Assembly: GCA_900546515.1 (NCBI GenBank) | Contig: URDG01000019.1 | Coordinates: 1 to 52,941, forward strand | Length of the DNA: 52,941 bases | From: an uncultured Eubacteriales bacterium | Lineage (GTDB): Bacteria > Bacillota > Clostridia > Oscillospirales > Oscillospiraceae | Reading direction: 5' to 3' | Shown here: positions 1 through 8,116 of the stretch, piece by piece | How positions within the stretch are numbered: the first letter of the stretch is position 1 | Layout: each line of letters opens with the position of its first letter | Made by a program: the position numbers and the translations under genes | The notes under the pieces: generated by a model | The model's database searches: none | The model's input: the letters and a program-made list of their open reading frames with translations, nothing else | Told to the model about the DNA's origin: nothing

Positions 1-866
1 CGCTTCGCCGTGGTGTGGGGCGATGAGAACGGCAATATCACCCAGCGCGAGCTGGTGAGCATCTACATCACCATGGACTGTGCCCCCTACACCGTGAACA
101 CCGCTTGTCAGGATGCACAGCCCCTTCCCGCGGCCTATCTGGAGACCGGCTTTGAAAAGCTGGTCAGTGATACGGAGTGGACGGCGGAGTATCAGGACGG
201 CAAGCTGGTGCTCACCACCCTGAACGGCATCCAGACCAGCGGGAAGAACACACAGCTGGGCTTCCTGCACTGGGATAAAATGGCTCCTGCCGGCTACGCC
301 GTGGAGCACTGGGCGCGCACGGACGGCGGCAACAATGACAGCGGCGTGGCTGGCTCCAGCACCGGTGTGTGGACATGGAACAACCAGTGGGGCAATGGCT
401 TCAGCGCCTTCTATGAGGTAATGCTGCGCAATGACAGCACCGGCGACAGGCTGCTCTATTCGTTGGAGGTGCTCCAGAACGACGGCAAGCCCTCCTATGC
501 CAAGGTATCCGCCACTGATAAGGACGGCAATACCATCACCAGCACCGCGCCGGCGCAGCTGGATCTTGACACGGAGTATCTGAAGGATAAAGGCATCATC
601 CTGACCTACGACGCCCGACTGGGTTGCTTCCACACCTCCTATGTACCCAACGTGATCCCCGACTACAACGCGATGGTCAATACCAGCATTACGCTGGAGG
701 CGCCGGAGGGCGCGGTCTACTTCACCCGCGTCCATCAGGACGGCGGCAACGATCCCCGGTGCGGCGGCAGTGATGATGCGGCGCGGACGCTGGCTCTTCT
801 ACAGAACAGCGACCAGTGGTTTGAGGTCAGCGACACCGGAGAGGTGGCTATGAACGCCCGCTCCGT
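1..866 (+). CDS. Partial surface/adhesin-like protein, both ends missing
   Basis: The reading frame is open from the first base, so the 5' end lies outside the window. The product is rich in Thr, Asn, Gly and aromatic residues, with beta-sheet-like stretches such as GVWTWNNQWGNGFSAFYEV, and has no catalytic motif or membrane segment that I recognise. This fits a fragment of a large extracellular or cell-wall protein. The frame stays open to base 981, but from about 867-885 it only mirrors recG on the other strand, so the homologous part must end near 866. Isoleucine is encoded by ATC or ATT and never ATA, unlike the genes to its right. It is either foreign DNA or the far side of an assembly join. 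Function not recognised. Confidence 0.45.
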
Positions 867-1562
867 GCGCATCATGCCCAGCGCGCAGGCCAGTACGAAA
901 AGCTCCTCGAATATCAGGCGGCGGCGCGCAAGCTCCAGCGCCTCCATATCCGGCGGGAAATGTATGTTTTCATATGCATAGCGCGCCTGCACCAGCCTGC
1001 ACCGGCGGCGCACGTTTTCCGGCAGCACGTCCGGCACCAGGCCGGCGCACGTATCCAGCCCCTGACGCACGGCCTGAAGCATGCTGCGCTGGTTGAGCCC
1101 GCTGCATATCCTGTACACCGGGATTATACGTCCGGTTATACCGTTTTCCGTGCCCTCTTTTTCGTGCACGGGGTTGACCATGCTGCGGTGAGAGCCCTTT
1201 ATTTCGATCTTGCCGAAGAATATATAGCTCTCGCCTAATTGAAACTGATCCTTTACATAATTTTGATTAAAATAAGTTATGTCAACCGAACCGCTTTCGT
1301 CGACCGCACGGAATTTCACAAGCTCCATTCCGCGGCGTATGCGCACGAGGCGCGGCGTGTCCGCAACGATAGCCCGGATGCACACCGGCTCGTCAGGAGT
1401 CGTAAGGGCGATGGGACAGTACTTGCTCCGGTCTTCATACTTGCGCGGGAAATATGATATAAGGTCATAGAGAGAAAAGACGCCAAGCTTATTCAGAGCC
1501 TGCGCCTTTTTCTCTCCAATTCCTTTTATATATCTGACATCGGTGTTTAAATCAGCCATCAT
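867..1562 (-). pseudogene. recG: recG, N-terminal fragment (ATP-dependent DNA helicase)
   Basis: RecG reverses stalled replication forks. The first ~232 residues are present: a helix-hairpin-like YIKGIGEKKA, PRKYEDRS and the OB-fold wedge domain, ending at FEELFVLACALGMM. Intact RecG is about 680 residues, and both helicase domains (Walker A, DEAH box) are absent. After the paired Met residues the frame reads into unrelated sequence complementary to the surface-protein fragment. The start is the ATG at 1562, whose ATGA overlaps the apbE stop, so translation is probably coupled. It is last in an operon with the aldo/keto reductase and apbE. Identity is firm; whether the truncation is biological or an assembly artefact cannot be decided here. 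Confidence 0.8.
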
Positions 1563-2617
1563 TCAACAAATTTCAGTCCGTAGTTTTCATTTGTCAGGGT
1601 GAACTTTTCCATAAGACCCTTTGTGCAGATGATCTTGTCCTCTTTGGTCACGAGTATCATCTCAAAACCGCCGTATGTGCGCCAGTAGTTTATAGCGCGC
1701 GTCTCGCCGAGCACGAACATTGCCGTGGACAGGCAGTCCGCCAGCGTGCCGTCAGAGCAGATGATCGTGACGGATTCAAGCGTATTTGTCACAGGATAGC
1801 CCGAGGACGGGTTGAGAATATGGTGGTAGGTATTGCCCTTGCTGTCGGTAAAGAAGCGCTGATAGCTGCCGCTTGTGACGATCGCGGTCTCGCCTACGGA
1901 GACAACGCCCAGATAGCTTGCGGTGTTGTTCGGATCCTGTACGGCGACATTCCACTCGGTGCCGTCAGTCTTGAGGCCGAGAGTCTGCACGTTGCCGCCG
2001 AGGGAAATGATGCCGCTCGTTACTCCGGCCTGACGCATGGCTTCAATCGCGTTGTCTGCCGCGCAGCCCTTTGCGACGGATGCAAAGCTCAGCTCACCGT
2101 AGGAGGGGAGACTGACTGAATACGAGCCGGAGGCAGGAAAGCTTGTGAGCACGATCTGGCCGAAGCAGAGCCGGGAGAGATCCTCGGATATTTCGGCGGC
2201 TGTCGGCACGTAATATTTCCCGTCAACAAAGCCCCAGCGCTTTACGAGCGGATACAGCGTCAGATCAAGCGCGCCCTCACTCTGCTGGTAGACCGTGTGA
2301 GCCGTGCTTATCATTCTGGCGATCTGGCCGGATATAACGGTGCTGCCGCCCTGCGCGTGATTAATCGCATAGGTCGTGCTGGTGCTCAGCTCCGGGTCGA
2401 GAGCTGAATCCATCGAGAGAATTATGCTCTCGGCGGCGTCAAGTCCGGCGTCAGCATTGTTGCCGTAGGCGGTCAGCGTCATGATGGTGTCCATTGCGTA
2501 GACCTCGCGCTGGCTCTTGCGCGTCTCGCCGCATGCGGTGAGAGGCACGAGCATTGCCGCGCAGAGCACGACGCATATGAGCTTATAAAAGATGCTTGTG
2601 TGTCTCATAGAACTCAT
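1559..2617 (-). CDS. apbE: FAD:protein FMN transferase, ApbE lipoprotein
   Basis: ApbE attaches FMN covalently to Thr or Ser of exported redox proteins such as Rnf and Nqr subunits, outside the membrane. The 352-residue product has a lipoprotein signal ending in LTAC (lipid-bearing Cys29). The family block AMDTIMTLTAYG follows at about residue 41, and a C-terminal ITSGSYQRFF...HHILNPSSGYP region corresponds to the FAD and Mg binding part. Length is normal. The start at 2617 has AGAGGA at a 5-6 base spacing and overlaps the end of the aldo/keto reductase gene by 35 bases. Its 3' end overlaps recG by four bases (ATGA). No Rnf or Nqr gene is in the window, so its flavoprotein target lies elsewhere. 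Confidence 0.92.
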   Translation of the reverse strand: MSSMRHTSIFYKLICVVLCAAMLVPLTACGETRKSQREVYAMDTIMTLTAYGNNADAGLDAAESIILSMDSALDPELSTSTTYAINHAQGGSTVISGQIARMISTAHTVYQQSEGALDLTLYPLVKRWGFVDGKYYVPTAAEISEDLSRLCFGQIVLTSFPASGSYSVSLPSYGELSFASVAKGCAADNAIEAMRQAGVTSGIISLGGNVQTLGLKTDGTEWNVAVQDPNNTASYLGVVSVGETAIVTSGSYQRFFTDSKGNTYHHILNPSSGYPVTNTLESVTIICSDGTLADCLSTAMFVLGETRAINYWRTYGGFEMILVTKEDKIICTKGLMEKFTLTNENYGLKFVE

Positions 2618-3614
2618 TATAATCCTCTAACATGTATTTGAGCAGCTTCGGAGTGTCGAGCTGGTACGGGCAGCGTGTGCTGCACTTGCCGCAGTCGATG
2701 CAGTCGTTTATCTTGTTCATCTTTGCGCGCCATTCGTCAGTCATGTACTGCTGCCATGGGGAGCGGCGCAGAAGCATGTTCATGCGCGCACAGTTGCGGA
2801 TCTCAATTCCGACGGTGCATGGCATGCAGTACCCGCAGCTGCGGCAGAAGGTCCCGGAGAGCTCGTGCCTGTCGGCGTTTATGACCTCGCGCAGCTCATC
2901 GTCCAGCACCGGATCTTCTTCGGCGAGCGCCAGCCACTGCCTGAGCTCGTCAAGGCTTTGTATGCCCCAGATGGGCACGACGTTGTCATACTCGTTCATG
3001 AATGCATGGCAGGCGCGCGGGTTTGTCCCGAGCAGGCCGCCCGCAAGACCCTTCATTGCGATATAGCCTACGTCCGCTTTCCTGCAGTTTTCCGCCAGTC
3101 TCAGATCGCGCGGGGAGGAGATATAGCTGAAGGGAAACTGCAATGTCTCAAAATTGCCGTTGACGGCCGCCTGCTCCGCAACTGCGATACGGTGCGTGGT
3201 GATGCCGATATGGCCGATCCAGCCGCGCTTTTTCGCTTCGAGCGCGCCCGCATATGCGCCGTTCGGGTCGTTTATATCCGGCAGGGCCGCGGCCTGATGG
3301 AACTGAAACAGATCTATGTAGTCCGTTTTCATCATGCGCAGGCTGTTTTCGATGTGTGCAAGCACGCCGTTTTTATCGGTGGCGGCGCTCTTGGTCGCAA
3401 GAATGATTTTGTCTCTTACATCCGAGAGCGCAAGACCGATCTTGCGTTCACTGTCCGTATAGGCGTTCGCAGTGTCAAAAAAATTGATGCCGCCCTCATA
3501 AGCTGCGCGCAGAATATCCACAGCGCTGTCCTCGCTGCATCGTTGGACCGGCAGACAGCCCATTGCGGGCTTTGTCACCATCAAGCCGGTCTTTCCAAGA
3601 CGGACTTTCTTCAT
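2583..3614 (-). CDS. Aldo/keto reductase with C-terminal 4Fe-4S ferredoxin domain
   Basis: This 343-residue protein joins a TIM-barrel NAD(P)H-dependent aldo/keto reductase to a bacterial ferredoxin-like tail. The tetrad is readable as Asp47, Tyr52 (FFDTANAYTDSERKIG), Lys75 (ILATKSA) and His106 (LFQFHQ). The C-terminal part carries CRSCGYCMPC and CIDCGKCSTRCP, enough cysteines for two 4Fe-4S clusters. Such fusions are common in anaerobic Firmicutes and are thought to couple carbonyl reduction to ferredoxin; the substrate is unknown. The start at 3614 is preceded by GGAGG at 7 bases. It is the first gene of the unit with apbE and recG. A second enzyme of the same architecture lies at 29496-30620. 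Confidence 0.88.
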   Translation of the reverse strand: MKKVRLGKTGLMVTKPAMGCLPVQRCSEDSAVDILRAAYEGGINFFDTANAYTDSERKIGLALSDVRDKIILATKSAATDKNGVLAHIENSLRMMKTDYIDLFQFHQAAALPDINDPNGAYAGALEAKKRGWIGHIGITTHRIAVAEQAAVNGNFETLQFPFSYISSPRDLRLAENCRKADVGYIAMKGLAGGLLGTNPRACHAFMNEYDNVVPIWGIQSLDELRQWLALAEEDPVLDDELREVINADRHELSGTFCRSCGYCMPCTVGIEIRNCARMNMLLRRSPWQQYMTDEWRAKMNKINDCIDCGKCSTRCPYQLDTPKLLKYMLEDYNEFYETHKHLL

Positions 3615-3657
3615 GGTTTTATCCTCCGTGAATCGGTAGAGTAAAAATATTCATAAT

Positions 3658-3686
3658 ATTATATCAGAACAGAGACGTTTTGTAAA
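3658..3686 (-). promoter_or_regulatory. Sigma-A promoter of the reductase-apbE-recG operon
   Basis: On the minus strand a TTTACA -35 box (3681-3686) is followed after exactly 17 bases by a perfect TATAAT -10 box (3658-3663). The start codon lies about 44 bases downstream of the -10 box. Confidence 0.7.
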
Positions 3687-3702
3687 CGCAAAGCTGCTGC
3701 GC

Positions 3703-4317
3703 TCAGCGCGTGAAGCTCTCCACGGCGCGGCTGAGCTTGCGTTTTATACGCTGCAGCGCCGAGTCGACCGATTTGACCGGCTTGCCGCAGCGCCCGGCGA
3801 TCTCCTCATAGGAAAGCCCCTCCAGATAAAAGGCCAGCACTTTTTTCTCGAGCGGGGAAAGGATCCTGCGGCAGAGCGCGTAGAGGTCGGTTTTCTTCTC
3901 CTGCTCGATTATCAGCTCCTCGGGGGAGAGGTTGTAGCGCTCGTCCGCCATCCGGGCCAGCGCCTCGCCATCGTCGGAATATATATCCTCAAGCGAGAGC
4001 CGGTAGTTGAGCGGCATATGCTTGAAGCGCGCGGCAGCCTTTATCGCCGAGAGTATGCGCCGTTTTACGCACAGCTCGGCGTAGGATCTGAAAAGCGCGC
4101 TGCCTCCGGGCTGATAGCTCTGTATGGAGCTGACGAGCCCTATCATACCCTCCTGAATGAGATCCTCGCTGTCGCCGCCGACAAGAAAATACGGGCGTGT
4201 ACAGCGCTTTACAAGCGGCCTGTAGCGCACGGCAAGCTCACTGCCGGCGACGCCGTCCCCGCTGCGGAACAGACCTACCAGTTCGTCGTCCGACAGCGCG
4301 GAATAATTGACTGCCAT
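3703..4317 (-). CDS. sigH: Sporulation/transition-phase sigma factor SigH
   Basis: A sigma-70-family factor of 204 residues, the usual SigH length. Region 2 contains DLIQEGMIGLVSSI and the -10 recognition helix around LFRSYAELCVKRRI. Region 4 has SPLEKKVLAFYLEGLSYEEIA followed by KPVKSVDSALQRIKRKL, a helix-turn-helix typical of SigH. In Firmicutes SigH directs early sporulation and stationary-phase genes. I chose the ATG at 4317, nine codons inside the longest frame, because AAGGAGG lies nine bases upstream. The gene stands alone: the upstream side is a very AT-rich gap holding the 14-bp repeat array, and the downstream side holds the promoter of the next operon. Confidence 0.87.
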   Translation of the reverse strand: MAVNYSALSDDELVGLFRSGDGVAGSELAVRYRPLVKRCTRPYFLVGGDSEDLIQEGMIGLVSSIQSYQPGGSALFRSYAELCVKRRILSAIKAAARFKHMPLNYRLSLEDIYSDDGEALARMADERYNLSPEELIIEQEKKTDLYALCRRILSPLEKKVLAFYLEGLSYEEIAGRCGKPVKSVDSALQRIKRKLSRAVESFTR

Positions 4318-4410
4318 GTTCGACCGCCTCCTTTTGCAGAACAATTAAACATTATATTTATAACATATAATTATTAAATTTTCACCATGTTTATCAGAAA
4401 TTTGCTTTAT

Positions 4411-4550
4411 ATTACGTAAACTGCAATATGAAAACAACAATATGTTTACAAAGTTACGTAAATAATATTATGAAACCTGAATTATGACTACAACATTATG
4501 AAACCAAGATTATGTTTCTTGATTTATGTAAAATAGATTATGTAAATTGA
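4411..4550. repeat. Ten-unit array with perfect 14-bp phase
   Basis: Ten consecutive 14-base units fill 4411-4550. In every unit the third, fourth and sixth bases (T, A and G of TAYG) are invariant; the fifth is T in eight units and C in two. The consensus is close to ATTATGTAAACNAN; read on the minus strand it is TTTACATAAT. TA[TC]G begins at 4413, 4427, 4441, 4455, 4469, 4483, 4497, 4511, 4525 and 4539, so phase never slips. Another TATG at 4555 runs into the stop codon of the LexA-like repressor gene. The array is upstream of sigH on the minus strand, about 95 bases before its start codon. Confidence 0.9.
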
Positions 4551-4553
4551 TGC

Positions 4554-5243
4554 TTATGTCAGCACTTTCCCGAGTACGCGCAGCGGGAGCTCCGGAGAGA
4601 TAATTATATCCTCGTACCGCGGGTTGAGGGAGTGGAGTGCGAGCGTCTCCTTGCCTACGGCAAGCTCCTTGAGATATGCGCAGCCGTCATAGAGGAAAAT
4701 ACCGATCTCACCGGTCATGAGGCTGCGCTGCTGGCGCACCCATATGATCTGCCCGTCGTGATAGCGCGGCTCCATGCTGTCTCCGGCGACGCGCACACCG
4801 AAGTTAGAGCCCTCCGGGACCTCCGCGCCTGCCTCTACCATCTCGTAATTCTCACCGTCGAGGAACTGGCCGGTGCCGGCAGATACTGCCAGCGAATACA
4901 GCGGCAGCGTGCGCACGGCGGCGCCTTCTGCCCGGCGCAGGCCATAACGGCCGCTGTCGATAAGAAGCTGCTTGTACTCCGTGAGCTTTCTGCGCCCGGC
5001 GCTGTCGAGCCCGGCGTATGCGCCGCGCTTTCCGTTTGTGAATTCGCCGAGCACGTCCTCTATTCCGAGTGCGGCGCAGAGTATAAGAAACTGCTTCGCG
5101 TTCGGCAGGGAACTGCCGTTTTCCCATTTGCACACAGCCTGATTCGTCACATCCACGCCCAGCATTGAAAGCCGCGCGGCAAGCTGCGCCTGACTCAGAC
5201 CCATTTCACGCCGCGCCGCGGCGATCGTTTTGCCTATATCCAT
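4554..5243 (-). CDS. LexA-like repressor: XRE HTH plus S24 self-cleavage domain
   Basis: This 229-residue protein has an N-terminal XRE helix-turn-helix (residues about 5-60, GLSQAQLAARL...NQAVCKWENG). The C-terminal S24 (LexA/CI/UmuD) domain has the Ser-Lys dyad readable as Ser156 (VAGDSMEP) and Lys192 (AYLKEL), with an Ala122-Gly123 pair in SLAVSAGTG at the expected cleavage position. Such repressors are inactivated by RecA-stimulated self-cleavage after DNA damage. It follows the YolD-like gene by two bases and has GGGAG before its start. Together with the Y-family polymerase this is a self-contained inducible mutagenesis cassette. A candidate operator is the inverted repeat at 6866-6891. 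It is a LexA-type regulator of local genes rather than obviously the global lexA. Confidence 0.85.
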   Translation of the reverse strand: MDIGKTIAAARREMGLSQAQLAARLSMLGVDVTNQAVCKWENGSSLPNAKQFLILCAALGIEDVLGEFTNGKRGAYAGLDSAGRRKLTEYKQLLIDSGRYGLRRAEGAAVRTLPLYSLAVSAGTGQFLDGENYEMVEAGAEVPEGSNFGVRVAGDSMEPRYHDGQIIWVRQQRSLMTGEIGIFLYDGCAYLKELAVGKETLALHSLNPRYEDIIISPELPLRVLGKVLT

Positions 5244-5245
5244 TC

Positions 5246-5560
5246 TCAGTTCTCCCTGTATATATTTTTAAGATCGTCTATCGGTATCCGCACCTCATCC
5301 AGCAGCAGCCGCCGAATGTTCATGTCTATCTTTTTTACCCGTCCGTGTACGCGCACATAGCGCCCGCCGTGATAATACTCGGCGGTTATCGTGTCGCCGG
5401 CTTCGAGCGCCTGAAGCTTGGCGTTGAGCTCCTGCTGCGCGTCCTCTCCCAGAAAAACTCTGGCTTCGCGCGGCTGCTCCTGTATCTTCACGGCCTCTTC
5501 AAAGCCTTTCAGCGCCGAAAAAGCCATGAACTGCTTTGCGCGCTCTGCGTTTGTCATCAT
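5246..5560 (-). CDS. YolD-like protein
   Basis: A 104-residue protein of the YolD-like family, recognised from RAKQFMAFSALKGFEEAV near the N-terminus and the basic, beta-rich C-terminal half (GRYVRVHGRVKKID). In Bacillus and its plasmids yolD-like genes sit next to UvrX/YqjW Y-family polymerases and are considered UmuD-like partners of them. Here it overlaps the polymerase gene by four bases (ATGA) and is followed two bases later by the S24 repressor. The three genes are therefore one translationally coupled unit. No enzymatic motif is visible. Confidence 0.82.
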   Translation of the reverse strand: MMTNAERAKQFMAFSALKGFEEAVKIQEQPREARVFLGEDAQQELNAKLQALEAGDTITAEYYHGGRYVRVHGRVKKIDMNIRRLLLDEVRIPIDDLKNIYREN

Positions 5561-6819
5561 GCTCTGTGGCCTCCTATCTGCCTGTTGCGTTCAAGGGTAG
5601 TTGCGCCTTCGAGCAGGTTCATGCCCTTGAATATACCGTTTTTTCCGTACTTGCGTTTGATCTCTATCACCGTTTTCTGCAAACGCTTTTCCTTATCCTG
5701 CGCTTCTGCGTCGGAGAACATGTCGTACTGCCGGCCCAGCTCCGGCTCAAGCTTTGCAAAGCAGACCGTCAGCCGGTATACATATTCGTCGCGTACAGCC
5801 GTCCTGTCGTAGAGAGCGGCGGTGTATTCCAGCAGCTTTTTTGTCGAGCTAGTGGGTGCGTCCAGATTTATACTGCCGTGAGCGGGCGGGACGGAAGCCG
5901 AGAACGAGTAGCCAAGTGAGATGTTCACGCTGCCCGCTGCCATTCCGTCCCTGACGAGGTCGAGGCTGAGAAGCTCTGCCATCTCGAGTATCAGCAGCCG
6001 CGCGGCTTTTATGCCGTGCCCCTCGTGCAGAACCTGACCTGTCGAGATAGAGCTGCTCTGCGGAGCGTAGGCCTTTATATCCGCGATAGAAGCGCTCTCA
6101 CGTCCCCAGGCATGATCGATCATAAGCTGCGCGTCAACTCCGAAGGCTTTGTACAGCAGACTTTCATCGGCCAGTGCGATCTCGCGCATCGTGCGTATGC
6201 CCATGCGCGCCAGACGGCCGGCCGTGCCCGTTCCTATCCGCCAGAAGTCGCGCAGCGGTGTGTGATCCCAGAGCTTATCCCGGTAGCTCTCCTCGGTCAG
6301 CTCGCCGATATATTCAGGCGAGTGCTTCGAGATGATGTCCAGTGCGATTTTTGCAAGATACAGATTTGAGCCTATGCCGCAGGTGGCCGTAATGCCTGTG
6401 GCGTCAAATATGTCCTTCATGACTGCGCGGGCGAATTCTCTCTGCGTCAGTCCGCGCGCGCCAATATAGTCGGTCGCATCCATGAATATTTCATCGATCG
6501 AATATATGTGTATATCCTCTTTTGCGGCGTATTTGAGATATATGCCGTATATTTTCACCGAGTAGTTGATGTAAAGCTGCATGCGCGGCGGTGCCATGAT
6601 ATATTCAATCCCCTTGGGAATCTCATAGACTCTGCACCGGCTTTTCACACCGAGAGCTTTTATGGCGGGGGAGGCGGCAAGGCATATCGTCCTGTCTCCG
6701 CGCGAGGGATCGGCGACAATAAGGTTGACCTTGAACGGGTCTAGCCCGCGCTCCACGCACTCCACGGAGGCATAGAAGGATTTCAGGTCAAAGCACATAT
6801 ATATTCTGTTTTTTGCCAT
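5557..6819 (-). CDS. Y-family translesion DNA polymerase (UvrX/YqjW type)
   Basis: This 420-residue protein has both Y-family palm motifs: MCFDLKSFYASVE at residues 8-20 (metal ligand Asp11) and IYSIDEIFMDAT at 105-116 (Asp109, Glu110). A little-finger domain lies in the C-terminal third. It performs error-prone synthesis across lesions. Linkage to a YolD-like gene and an S24 repressor places it in the UvrX/YqjW subgroup rather than housekeeping DinB. The start at 6819 has GGAGG at 7 bases. It is the first gene of its operon, with a sigma-A promoter overlapped by an inverted repeat that could be the binding site of the operon's own repressor. Confidence 0.9.
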   Translation of the reverse strand: MAKNRIYMCFDLKSFYASVECVERGLDPFKVNLIVADPSRGDRTICLAASPAIKALGVKSRCRVYEIPKGIEYIMAPPRMQLYINYSVKIYGIYLKYAAKEDIHIYSIDEIFMDATDYIGARGLTQREFARAVMKDIFDATGITATCGIGSNLYLAKIALDIISKHSPEYIGELTEESYRDKLWDHTPLRDFWRIGTGTAGRLARMGIRTMREIALADESLLYKAFGVDAQLMIDHAWGRESASIADIKAYAPQSSSISTGQVLHEGHGIKAARLLILEMAELLSLDLVRDGMAAGSVNISLGYSFSASVPPAHGSINLDAPTSSTKKLLEYTAALYDRTAVRDEYVYRLTVCFAKLEPELGRQYDMFSDAEAQDKEKRLQKTVIEIKRKYGKNGIFKGMNLLEGATTLERNRQIGGHRA

Positions 6820-6848
6820 TCTGCCGCCTCCTTAATGCTCATGGATAT

Positions 6849-6891
6849 ATTATAATATCTTAATTGGATAAAATCAATACAAAATTTATCC
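6849..6891 (-). promoter_or_regulatory. Promoter and candidate operator of the mutagenesis cassette
   Basis: On the minus strand TTGATT (6872-6877) and TATAAT (6849-6854) are separated by 17 bases. The inverted repeat GGATAAA (6866-6872) - 12 bases - TTTATCC (6885-6891) covers the -35 box. This position would block RNA polymerase and suits a site for the S24 repressor encoded by the third gene; that assignment is inference. Confidence 0.6.
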
Positions 6892-6938
6892 TGCAACGCA
6901 AGGCGTGAATACCCGGCAGAGATGGAAGATGTATATTG

Positions 6939-6972
6939 TTGACATTGACTACATTGTGAATTATAATACAAT
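6939..6972 (+). promoter_or_regulatory. Consensus promoter and dyad upstream of the LysR gene
   Basis: TTGACA (6939-6944) and TATAAT (6962-6967) are both perfect with a 17-base spacer. A dyad ATTGT (6953-6957) - 10 bases - ACAAT (6968-6972) overlaps the -10 box and has the geometry of a LysR-type site, suggesting autorepression. Confidence 0.7.
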
Positions 6973-7049
6973 CTGGTCAAAAACGGATATTTGCGCAAGA
7001 AAATTTTGAAACTGTTTATGCGGCGCAGCCGTATTACGTGGAGGAGCGT

Positions 7050-8003
7050 ATGAACACTCAGCAGCTGAAATGTGCGATAGAGGTCTGGCGGTGCGGCTCG
7101 ATAAGCAAGGCGGCAGAGCGCCTGTATATGAACCAGCCTAACCTGAGCCGGGTGATAAAGGGGCTGGAGACGGAATTCAATATAACGCTCTTTTCCCGCG
7201 CGGCCTCGGGCGTTGAGGCGACAAGCGAGGGCGTCGCGTTCCTCACGGAGGCGGAAAGTGTGGTCGAAAGAACCGAAGAATTTGAGCGCATGTTCAAAAG
7301 CGGCGACAATAATCAGCTTGTATTCAGGATCGCGGTGCCGCGTGCGAGCTATCTTGCGAACGCATTTTCAACGGCGCTCGCCGGGCATACCGGCAGCGGC
7401 GCCATAAAGGTGACATACAAGGAGAGCAATAATCAGGACATTATAAACTGCGTGACGGCTCTGGGCTACGATGTGGGCGTTATCCGCTTCCCGGTGGAGT
7501 TCGAGGAGAGCTACAGAAAGCAGCTGAGTGAAAAGCAGCTCAGATTCCAGAAGGTGCTGACGTTTCGCTTTGTCGTGGTCATGAGCAGGCGGCATCCGCT
7601 GGCCCGCCGCAAAAGGGTCCGCTTTTCGGATCTGGCCGGATATACGGCGCTCATACACGGCGACAATTATTCGATAAATTTTTCCGACAGGGACACGGAT
7701 CAGCTTTACAAGACGCATATGTACAAAAACTCGATAACGCTCTTTGAGCGCGGCAGTCAGTTTGATTTTCTGCGCAACATACCGGGGACGTTTATGCTCG
7801 TCTCTCCGCTGCCGCAGGATATACTTGAAGCAAACGAGCTTGTGCAGATAGATATGTCGGAGAATGAAATAGGACTGTTTGAGGATATGCTGATAACCCG
7901 GCGCAGCCGCCGCAGTACGGAATTTGAGCAGGATTTCATGTGCAGCCTGATGGATGCGGAAAAGAGTATAACGGTTTTCGATAAACAGGATCAAAATCCT
8001 TGA
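7050..8003 (+). CDS. LysR-family transcriptional regulator
   Basis: A 317-residue LysR-type regulator. The N-terminal winged helix-turn-helix is clear (GSISKAAERLYMNQPNLSRVIKGLE, residues about 17-41, with the usual QPNLSR recognition helix), followed by a two-lobed effector domain of normal length with VVVMSRRHPLARR. I chose the ATG at 7050, four codons inside the longest frame, because GGAGGAG lies just before it. The next gene in the same direction, 113 bases on, is the [FeFe] hydrogenase, so it may control hydrogenase expression. The effector is unknown. A dyad over its own -10 box suggests autoregulation. Confidence 0.88.
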   Translation: MNTQQLKCAIEVWRCGSISKAAERLYMNQPNLSRVIKGLETEFNITLFSRAASGVEATSEGVAFLTEAESVVERTEEFERMFKSGDNNQLVFRIAVPRASYLANAFSTALAGHTGSGAIKVTYKESNNQDIINCVTALGYDVGVIRFPVEFEESYRKQLSEKQLRFQKVLTFRFVVVMSRRHPLARRKRVRFSDLAGYTALIHGDNYSINFSDRDTDQLYKTHMYKNSITLFERGSQFDFLRNIPGTFMLVSPLPQDILEANELVQIDMSENEIGLFEDMLITRRSRRSTEFEQDFMCSLMDAEKSITVFDKQDQNP

Positions 8004-8116
8004 CAAAAAATTTACTATGTTTTTTCGGCATACCATGATATAAATAATGCACTTCACAAAAAAGCAACATTGCACTATTATTAACAATGTGTAAAGATAT
8101 GAAAGGGAGATGTGTC

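Noticed and set aside
2865..3644. Plus-strand frame of 259 codons across the aldo/keto reductase
   Set aside because: Opposite strand of a protein with a complete catalytic tetrad and Fe-S motifs.
4411..4550. CRISPR array
   Set aside because: Units are 14 bp and contiguous, with no spacers and no cas genes nearby.
4411..4550. Iterons of a replication origin
   Set aside because: No Rep protein, DnaA box or plasmid gene is adjacent; the flanks are ordinary chromosomal genes. Kept only as a remote possibility.
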